From Cryptomeria japonica (lineage: Eukaryota; Streptophyta; Pinopsida; Cupressales; Cupressaceae), in NCBI RefSeq assembly GCF_030272615.1, contig NC_081408.1, positions 199,935,341 through 199,999,340 on the forward strand: a DNA stretch of 64,000 bases, in the 5' to 3' direction. The number at the start of each line of letters is the position of its first letter. Positions within the stretch are counted from its first letter, which is position 1. Under the pieces are notes generated by a model that worked only from the letters and a program-made list of their open reading frames with translations, had not been told where the DNA came from and made no database searches. Shown here piece by piece: positions 56,729-64,000 of the stretch. The position numbers were made by a program, and so were the translations under genes.

Positions 56729-57990
56729 ATGGAAACTAATAGTTCAAGTTCATCCAATTCTTCTGGAGCTATGTTTCGAAGGGATATATCGAGGCTTGAT
56801 GGAACAAATTACACAGTATGGAAGATTCAGATGGAGACTCATCTGAGATGCCATGGCAAGGAGATTTGGGAGATTACACAGAATGGTGTCACACCCTATA
56901 ATCCAATATCTGGCAACCCTCCTCCATAAAAATTGGGCAAGGAGCTTGAAAATGATTGTAGAGAAAGAGAATCCCTCTAGTGTGCACTTTTTGATCAACA
57001 AATAATGGGAATAACTAACAAATCATCTGGAAAGGCTATATGGGATAATTTGGAGACTCTTAATGAATGTGACCCTATAGTAAAGATTGCTAAACTTGAT
57101 GGTTACTAAGTGAGATATGAAAACATGTAGATGGAAGAAGATGAAAGGATTATCGCATTCATGGAAAGAGTAAATGAGATTGTTATGGGAATTCAATGTT
57201 GTGGTGGAACTCTGAGTGAAGATGAAGTTGTTTCTAAAGTTTTGAGCCCTACCACTAACTTATAAAATGAAGGCTACTACTATCAATGAGTTGAGAACAA
57301 TGACTAATACATCTATCAATAGAGATACCTTGGTTGGGAAACTATCTGCTTTTGAGATTGAGAAATTTGGATCTTCTGCAGCTTTGAAGACTGAACCTAC
57401 TTTTTATGCATCTACATCTACAATAGGTAAGTGAGACTGGAAATCTTTATATGGAAAATAATTAGAAGATATGAAGAGAGAAGATGATGAGTTTGAGAAA
57501 CTTGAAGCACTATTTTCTAGAAGAGTACTGAAAGGACTGGTAGGAAGTAAGTATGAAATAAAATCACCTTTTAAATGTTCTGCATTTAATAAGATTGGTC
57601 ATTTTGCATCTAGATGTCCTAAAAGGAATTCAAGATTTGAATAAAGAGAAAATATAATTCAAGACTAACCATGGATATCAGATCAAGTATAGATTCAATA
57701 AAAATAGAGACAAATCATGCTACATAGTGGATGAGGAAGACATTATTGATTCAGATGATGAACCAATGGAAGACTCTGTTAGTGGATCAGGCAATGGGAA
57801 AGAATGGGTATTCTTGGCTATCAAGGAAGATGATTCAGTACAGGAAGAAAATGTACCGGAAGAGGAGGCACTTGCTGCTAAAATTGAGAACAAGAATGAA
57901 TGGGTAATTGATAGTGGTTGTTCACATCATAGAACTAAAGATAAAGGGAAGTTTCCATCTTTGCAAGAATTTGATGGTGGACTAGTTAGA
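56729..57990 (+). pseudogene. copia gag and protease start of element M
   Basis: ATG at 56729 (METNSSSSSNSSGAMFRRDI), LDGTNYTVWKIQMETHLRC, then a series of stops, including TAA where relatives have Lys, TAG where they have Met, and a lost base near 57243 that shifts the frame. The knuckle region is present but damaged (about 57575-57620). From 57727 an acidic linker leads to WVIDSGCSHHRTKDKGKF, with the active Asp-Ser-Gly intact. It is cut at VRC where the LTR of N begins. Confidence 0.86.
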
Positions 57991-58469
57991 TGTTGTGTTG
58001 GTAAAGTGTCAGGTGATGAGGTAGATGGTGAAAGGTTGACATTTATGTTGACTGCATGATTCATGAGATGCATAGTAGAGGATTATGGCTTGAGGTTAAA
58101 TGAATAACAAAGATCTAGGATAGACTAATTAACCAGGTCAAGGTAGGTGAAGCATAAAACAAAACCATTCTTGGTGATTGACCAAGAAATCAACTGACAG
58201 ATTAAAAGAGTATTGCTAAATATAGATGGCATGTTCTAGAAGGAATGACAATGGCGGGATTGATTGATGATTTATAGTTCATCAATCAAGGAGATCAGAT
58301 ACAATGACATCTAATTGTATTTTATTTACCTTGAGGTCAATGAAGAAACCCTAACTACCCAAAGTTTGAATTGGTTTTTCGTGGGAAAACCAATTTATAT
58401 ATATGTAAGACAAAATTTGGTGATGCTTGTTGTTGAATGAGAGGGTATTGTTGTTGAAGAAGTGAATTC
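57991..58469 (+). repeat. Partial LTR N (element I-like U3)
   Basis: Starts TGTTGTGTTGGTAAAG inside M's protease (left flank TTAGA) and runs 479 bases to the LTR of O. It contains GAAACCCTAACTACCC and a TATA-like TATATATAT at 58396-58404, with the same layout as the U3 of element I near 41890-41940. The rest of this element is presumably to the right of O, outside the window. Confidence 0.72.
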
Positions 58470-59525
58470 TGTTAGGTCCCAAAGACAACAGAGAGGGGGG
58501 GGGGGGTGAATGAGTTGTCAACTAATTTCAAACCAAAACAACTTAACCAACTTAATGCTTAATACCGATAAACCAGTTAAGTATGCTGGTAAATAGTTTT
58601 AATAGTTAATAGCTATACCAGTAAAAATTAATGCATGAAACATAAATACAAAATAATCCACCACACATGACACCAATATTTGTATGTGGAAACCCTGTAA
58701 GGGGAAAAACCACAGTGGGAAACCTTACCCACAATCAGATGATACTAATGCAGATAGTAAGTGTACATAAATGGGGTCTGCACGTGCAAAAAGGTCAACA
58801 GCCTAGAGCTTAGTGCTCAATCACAAAATGGGAGTCACAATGACTACAGTTGGATGGTTAAATCCAATAAGAATGTACTGCACAAAATAACATCTTCATA
58901 TGCTAGATTCAGTACTGGTGTAATGCTGATATGCTTTCACAAAAACCTAGCTTTACCTTCAAATTATGTCTTCATGTATAGCTTTGATTAATCTTGCATA
59001 TACCTTCACACAATTCTTCTTCCCATTCCACACTTGATCTTACAATTAAGATCTTACATTTATACCATAACCTAGGACCAATTTTAGTAGGTCGACTCTA
59101 CAAGATATTACAAGAAAAATATTTTACAAACAATATAATATCTGATGCAATAACCGATTGAACATGTCGGCTTAATGCATTTACAACAATAATTAATCAT
59201 TTCCTTAGCATGCCATGTTGATATGGAAAAGATAAACCTACCGGTGTAACCCTGGATAACCCTGGACCTATTTGCCGATAAAAGCAAATATGCAAATATG
59301 AATATACCAATGATTACTTTTCCAAGATAAGATGTCCACATGATGTCTTTGACATTTTCGAGTGTCTTCCATGCTATACCAAGTGTCGGTGATCATTATA
59401 TCCTATCGGTGTACCATATACCAATAACTGTGCAATAGTTGCTTGCCGGTGAATGTTTGTTGGATCTCCAAAGTGCTTTTAGTAGGTGTTGACATCAATG
59501 ACAAAACCATACCAAAATACCAACA
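58470..59525 (-). repeat. 3' LTR of element O
   Basis: 1056 bp with canonical minus-strand ends (TGTTGGTATTTTGG ... GGGACCTAACA), a G run of about 12 near 58493 and a TATA-like GGTATAAAT on the minus strand at 59058-59066. Confidence 0.9.
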
Positions 59526-59925
59526 ATCTCCCCCTTTGGCATTGATGGCAACACAAGATGGAAAAACCATCAGAGTGCCAAAATAGAAATGCCAAGTATA
59601 AAAACCAACAATCTCCTCAAAGTAACAATCTCTCCCCCTGAGAGTAACATGAGTTTCTTTATGTTATTCTGTATTGATTTTTCAGATAATGTTTTTCCAT
59701 AGATATCTCTCCCCAAATGATAATGTGTTTTTCCATATATCTCTCCCCCTTTGACATCAAATGCAAAAGTTACAATAAGATACCAATTGTTATATATAGT
59801 CTACATACAAAATACAAATCAATTTCAACATACCAACTACTCCCCCTAAGAAGTAGCTTCCTCATCAAAGCCGAAATAAAATATATCTCTATTTATTCTG
59901 TCGGTTGATGACAGACATCAACTCT
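59526..59925 (-). promoter_or_regulatory. Tandem polypurine tracts and 3' untranslated region of element O
   Basis: The minus-strand tract GCCAAAGGGGGAGATTG abuts the LTR at 59526. Further tracts: 59626-59642 (CAGGGGGAGAGAT), 59703-59715 (GGGGAGAGAT), 59737-59752 (GTCAAAGGGGGAGAGAT) and 59840-59850 (TAGGGGGAGTAG). No gene. Confidence 0.85.
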
Positions 59926-60435
59926 CTAAGTGTCTACCGGTGGGGGTATGATCCCAAGCTGTTCTCTAAGATACTCAAAAGTCTCCTTAGGCAGAGGTTT
60001 AGTGAAAATATCTACAAGTTGTTCTTTAGTATTCACATAAACCAGTTTTATCTCCTTTTCTTCAACTTTTTCCCTTAGAAAATTTAGTTTAATAGAAACA
60101 TGTTTTGTTTTAGAATGTAGTACTGGATTCTTAGATATATCAATTGCTGCAGTGTTATCACAATATATGGTAATAGGTTCCTTGCATTTTACCTTTATGT
60201 CTTTCAACATTTGCTTAAGCCATAGTACCTGTATATAGTTAGTTTCTACTGCAACATATTATGATTCTGCTATTGATAAAGATGTACAACTCTATTTCTT
60301 ACTCAACCAAGAAACTAATCTCTTTCCAAGAAAGAATGCTCCGCCGGTGGTGCTTTTTCTATCATCCACATCTCGTGCCCAATTTACATTTGTGTTTGCA
60401 CATAATTCAAAGTTTTCATCTCTAGGATACCATAA
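59926..60435 (-). pseudogene. copia RNase H of element O
   Basis: WYPRDENFELCANTNVNWAR shows the first acidic site damaged (family TDSDWAGD). DDRKSTTGGAFFLGKRLVSW follows, then a TAG for the Gln of SKKQSC. From 60210 to 59926 an open frame has IYCDNTAAIDISKNPVLHSK, VNTKEQLVDIFTKPLPKE and the natural C-terminus. Confidence 0.9.
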
Positions 60436-61605
60436 TCAAAGATTTATAGTGCCTTGTAAGTACCAAAAAATCCTTTTTACTATTGATTCATGATTTTCTC
60501 TACGATTACTTTGAAATCTTGAAACAATACATACTGCATTCATAATATCAGGTCTAATTTGTGTTAAATATAGTAAACCTCCTATCATAGATTTGCATCT
60601 AGTTGGATTAATAGGTGTAGATTCATCCCTTTGAGATAATTTGTCATTTGTAGTCATAAGTGTGCTTACCGGTTTAGAGTTCTCCATCCCAAATTTCTTT
60701 AGTAACTCTTTTAAGTATTTGGATTGGCTCAAGAATATACCTTTGTCAGTTTGTGAAATTTGCAATCCTAAAAAGAATTTTATTTCTCCAATCATAGAAA
60801 TTTCAAATTCTTGCTGCATTTTAGTAGAAAATTCCTTACATAAACCATCTTCTCCTCCAAATATTATATCATCAACAAATACTTCTATAATCAAGATGTC
60901 ATTATTAGTTATTTTGTAATATAAATTGTTGTCTGCATTTCCTTTAGTAAAACCAATCTTTAAAAGATACTTATCCAATCTTGCATACCAAGCTCTTGGG
61001 ACTTGTTTCAGTCCATACAGAGCTTTCCTTAACCTACAAACCATATCATTGTCATCAGTCAAGGAAAATCCATTAGGTTGTTCAATGTATACTTCCTCTT
61101 CAAGATCTCCATTCAAAAATGTACATTTAATATCTATTTGATAAACTTTGTAGTTCTTGTGTGTTGCAAAAGCCAAGAATAATCTGACTGCCTCAATTCT
61201 AGCTACCGGTGCAAAGGTTTGATTGTCATCAACTCCTTCTTTCTGAGAATATCCCTTACATACTAGTCTTGCTTTATTTCTGACAATTTTACCATCTTCA
61301 TTAAGTTTATTTTTGAATACCCATTTGGTTCCAGTTACATTTTTATCTTTAGGTCGGGGAACTAATGTCCCAATGTTATTTTTCTCAATTTGTTCTAATT
61401 CTTCTTCCATAGCTTTAATCCAAAATTTATCTTCACACGCCTCATTAACAGATGATGGTTCTATTTGAGAAATAAGACATACCTCTTCATTTGCCAATCT
61501 TCCTCTTGTCATAACTCCTTTAAATTTATTTCCAATTATCTGATCTTCAGAATGATTCAATCTTACATACCGAGGTGTCTTTGTTTGTTGTTGTTCTTCA
61601 GTCAC
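60436..61605 (-). pseudogene. copia reverse transcriptase of element O, open for 389 codons
   Basis: A continuous frame from RYVRLNHSEDQIIGNKFKGV through IEKNNIGTLVPRPKDKNVTG, GYSQKEGVDDNQTFAPVARI, YQIDIKCTFLNGDLEEEVYI and RLRKALYGLKQVPRAWYARL to the catalytic VFVDDIIFGG (about 60865-60895), then FLGLQISQTDKGIFLSQSKY and the connection block. It is full length for the domain and the best RT in the window. The surrounding pol is broken, so it is not functional as a unit. Confidence 0.94.
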
Positions 61606-61900
61606 AGTGGAATTTTCAAATGATACTGGTGTAACTGGATCTTCACTCTATACCGGTGGATTCAGTGTAGGTTCATTTGTTAGAATTTTTTTTGTCGGTT
61701 CAGAATCTATATACCTTGAAATTCCTTTGAATTGTTCATCAATATTTACATTTGTACTTTCAACAATTTTCTGCAATCTCTCATTAAAACATCTATATGC
61801 TTTACTCTTAGATGAATAACCAAGAAATATACCTTCATCACTTCTAGGATCAAATTTTCCAATATACTCATCTCTTCTAATGTAACATTTGCTTCAAAAT
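61606..61900 (-). pseudogene. copia integrase-RT linker of element O
   Basis: Contains the CDEG-type block and the RLQKIVESTNVN segment in mixed frames, then a Pro/Thr/Ser linker. A TAG near 61650 lies at a site where Gln fits. Confidence 0.72.
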
Positions 61901-62454
61901 ATTCTAAAATATTTAAGAGTAGGAGTAATACCAAACCATAGTTCATGAAGGGTCTTACCGGTTTCACCTTTGATGTGAACTTTGTTGAATGTATAGACCG
62001 CTGTACTTACTACTTCTCTCGAATATACATGTGGTAGATTTGCTTCCGATATCATACTTCTTGTTGCATCCAAGATAGTTCTATTTTTCCTTTCAACAAC
62101 TCCATTTTGCTAAGGTGTCCGAGGTGCTGATAGTTGTCTTCTGATTCCATTCACTTCACAGAATGTATTAAACCCCTTAGATGTGAATTCTCCTCCTTGA
62201 TCTGATCTTAAGCATTTGATTTTCTTACCAGTTTCATTTTCAACCATTGCTTTGAATAGTTTAAACTTTCCAACTGCTTTTGATTTTTCTCTAAGAAAAG
62301 TAACCCAACACATTCTAGAATAGTCATCAATGATTAGCATGAAATATCTATCACCTTGTAAGCTTTTGGTTCTAGCTGGACCACATAAATTAGTGTGAAT
62401 TAAATCAAGAGCATTATTTGATTTTTCAGGAATGCTTTTGAGGCTAGCTCTAAC
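61901..62454 (-). pseudogene. copia integrase core of element O, first catalytic Asp lost
   Basis: The motif HTDLCGP reads HTNLCGP (about 62375-62395), so the first DDE residue is Asn. The others are kept: LRSDQGGEF and VVERKN. A TAG interrupts PRTP-x-QNG, the same stop as in element H. HIKGETGKT and the LWF block close the domain. Confidence 0.9.
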
Positions 62455-62769
62455 CTATTTTCCAAGTTGACATTCCTTACATATTGTATTATGAGGTTTG
62501 ACAATCTTAGGTAAGTCTCTAACTGTCTTAGTAGTACTGATCTTTACCATGCAATCAAAGTTTACATGACATAGTCTCTTATGCCATAACCAACTTTCAT
62601 CTATATGTGCAATCAAGCATGTCTTTTCACTGTTATTCAAATGAAAGATATTACCTCTGGTCTGATTACCGGTTGCAATTTCTAAACCAGTTCTATTCAT
62701 GATTTTGCATTTTCCATTTTTAAATTGTAACTGAAATTCTTTCTCAACTAATTGACCAACACTCAAAAG
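62455..62769 (-). pseudogene. GAG pre-integrase domain of element O
   Basis: A 103-codon frame with LVEKEFQLQFKNGKCKI, IATGNQTRGNIFHLN, SWLWHKRLCHVNFDC and CKECQLGK: all His and Cys of the HHCC domain are present. It ends at a TAG where relatives have Gln (QLGKQVRAS). Confidence 0.9.
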
Positions 62770-63096
62770 ATTATGCTTTAAACCTTCAACATAGTAGACA
62801 TTGTCAGTGTTATGTTTACCATCAAGAGATATTGAACCCTTACCTCTGATTTGACAAGCTTTGTCATCTCCAAATCTTACTAAGCTGCCATTGTATTCTT
62901 AAAAGTTTAAGAATTTAGCTTTATCACCTGTCATATGATGTGAGCATCTAGAGTCAATTATCCATTCATCTTTTACTTCAATTTTAGCTGTCAAGGCTTG
63001 TTCTACTAGTTGCACTATAGGTGCCAGTTGATCTTCTGCTATGGTAACAAAAACCCATCCATTATTTGCTGGATCTTCTTTAGAATCATTAGTCAC
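62770..63096 (-). pseudogene. copia protease of element O
   Basis: Active site WIIDSRCSHHMTGDKAKF: the Gly of Asp-Ser-Gly is Arg, probably inactivating. A TAA stands for Gln in LQEYNGS near 62900. The VYYVEGLKHNLLSVGQL tail joins the pre-integrase domain. Confidence 0.88.
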
Positions 63097-64000
63097 TCCT
63101 TCATCAGCTACATAACAAGATTTGTCCTTATTTTTCTTGAATCTGTATCTCTAATATTCAGGGTTAGGCTTGTATGTCCTTTTAGCTTCTTCTCTTAGTC
63201 TAGCATGTCTATCAGGGCATCTTGAAGCCATATGACCAATCTTATTGCAATTAAAACATTTAAAGGGTGCTTTACCTTCACACTTGTTCCCAATTGGAAC
63301 TTTAGGCATTTTCCTTGCAAATAGTGCTTCAAGTTCTTCAAGTTCTTTCTTGCTTTCTTCAAGTTCTCTTGCATAAAAGGCTTTCCAATCAGATTTGTTA
63401 AATGATGATGCAGATGATGTTGATGCTTTGAAGGCTAAATCTGTTTGTATAGTAGCAATAAGACCAAATTCCTCAATTTCAAAGGATGAATGTTTTCCAA
63501 TCAGTGTATCCCTAGTTACTAATGTATTATGCATTGTTCTTAATTCATTTATAGCAGTAACCTTCATTTTGTATGCTGGTGGAAATAGTCTTATAACGTT
63601 TGAAACAATTTCATCTTCACTTAGAGTTCCTCCACAACATTTTATACTCAAAACAATTTCATTTACTCTTTCCATTAAAACAAAAATTCTTTCTTCTTCT
63701 TCCATTTTTAGATTTTCATACCTGACCCAGAAGCTTTCAAGTTTTGCAATTTTGACTATGGAATCTCCTTCATTCAGTATTTCCAAATGATCCTAAATAG
63801 ATTTAGCAGTAGACCTATCTAATAGTCCCATTATCTGTTGATCTGATAATGTGCTCAAAAGTGCTTCTCTTGCTTTGCAATCATTTTCTTCATCTTTAGT
63901 CAAGTTAGCTGGAGTAGGCTGACTTGGAGTAGCAATAATATAACCATTCTTTATAACATCCCAAATGTCCTTTCTAATGCAATTCAGATGTGTCTCCATT
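63097..64000 (-). pseudogene. copia gag of element O, C-terminal three quarters
   Basis: From the window edge: METHLNCIRKDIWDVIKNGY, ENDCKAREALLSTLSDQQIM, then a stop at a conserved Trp (TGG to TAG) near 63793. From 63786 to 63151: NEGDSIVKIAKLESFWVRYE, MERVNEIVLSIKCCGGTLSE and an intact CCHC knuckle CFNCNKIGHMASRC. A TAG replaces Gln in EYQRYRF near 63150, then an acidic linker leads to the protease. Confidence 0.92.

Larger units (their letters stand above)
55451..57990 (+). mobile_element. Ty1/copia element M, truncated after the protease start
   Basis: 5' LTR, primer site, gag and start of protease, plus strand; the same family as H. It lies in the integrase fragment (left flank GAACC) and is cut at 57990 by partial LTR N. 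No 3' part is in the window. Confidence 0.86.
58470..64000 (-). mobile_element. Ty1/copia retrotransposon O, nearly complete, leaves the window
   Basis: Minus strand: gag (from the right edge), protease, integrase, RT, RNase H, 3' region with purine tracts and 3' LTR. It lies in partial LTR N, left flank AATTC (58465-58469). The 5' LTR, primer site and gag start are past base 64000. It is the best template here for reading the other H-like copies. Confidence 0.94.

Noticed and set aside
58761-59908. Small frames in O's LTR and 3' region as genes
   Set aside because: They lie in LTR and untranslated sequence and have no domains.

Overview
This window reads as plant nuclear DNA made almost entirely of nested, decayed LTR retrotransposons. 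I found no host gene, tRNA gene, rRNA or organelle insert. The evidence is Ty1/copia polyprotein domains (UBN2-type gag, CCHC knuckles, DSG protease, DDE integrase, xDD reverse transcriptase, RNase H), LTRs opening TGTTG/TGTTA, primer-binding sites matching initiator-Met tRNA, and 5-bp target duplications. The AT-rich sequence, deep nesting and roughly 10% LTR divergence suggest a large, retroelement-rich seed-plant genome. A conifer is plausible, but that is inference. Multiple polypurine tracts and copia-type pol suggest the Sirevirus/SIRE side of Ty1/copia.

Layout, with letters of my own. A (1-10044, minus) is a copia element cut in its gag by B (3259-9559, minus), a non-autonomous element with gag and an unknown ORF2. 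C (10045-18643, plus) sits just upstream of A's gag start. Its body was replaced by D (11479-17835, minus), another gag+ORF2 element. E (18642-19873) is a truncated minus LTR fused to C's broken 3' LTR. An AT-rich stretch without genes follows (19874-20857). F (20858-21625, minus) is a copia gag and LTR stub cut by G.

The right two thirds are a nest. G (21626 to about 55132, plus, non-autonomous gag) is interrupted by H (23866-54787, plus copia, perfect GAAAG duplication). H is interrupted by I (28192-42708, plus copia) and by K (43000-52462, minus, unknown ORF). I is interrupted inside its 5' LTR by J (29539-35646, plus, unknown ORF of about 1190 codons). After G come an integrase fragment (55133-55450), M (55451-57990, plus copia LTR and gag), N (57991-58469, partial LTR) and O (58470 to the window end, minus copia, nearly complete).

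Functionally the window holds two kinds of parasite. Autonomous copia elements (A, H, I, M, O) encode gag and pol. Non-autonomous elements either keep a zinc-knuckle gag (B, D, G) or show none (J, K). Where pol would be, B, D, J and K carry large proteins of unknown function, in two families (B/D and J/K) that may be distantly related. All coding regions are broken. In the non-autonomous ORFs nearly every in-frame stop is TAA or TAG at a place where glutamine fits, which points to cytosine deamination and is the most distinctive signal here.
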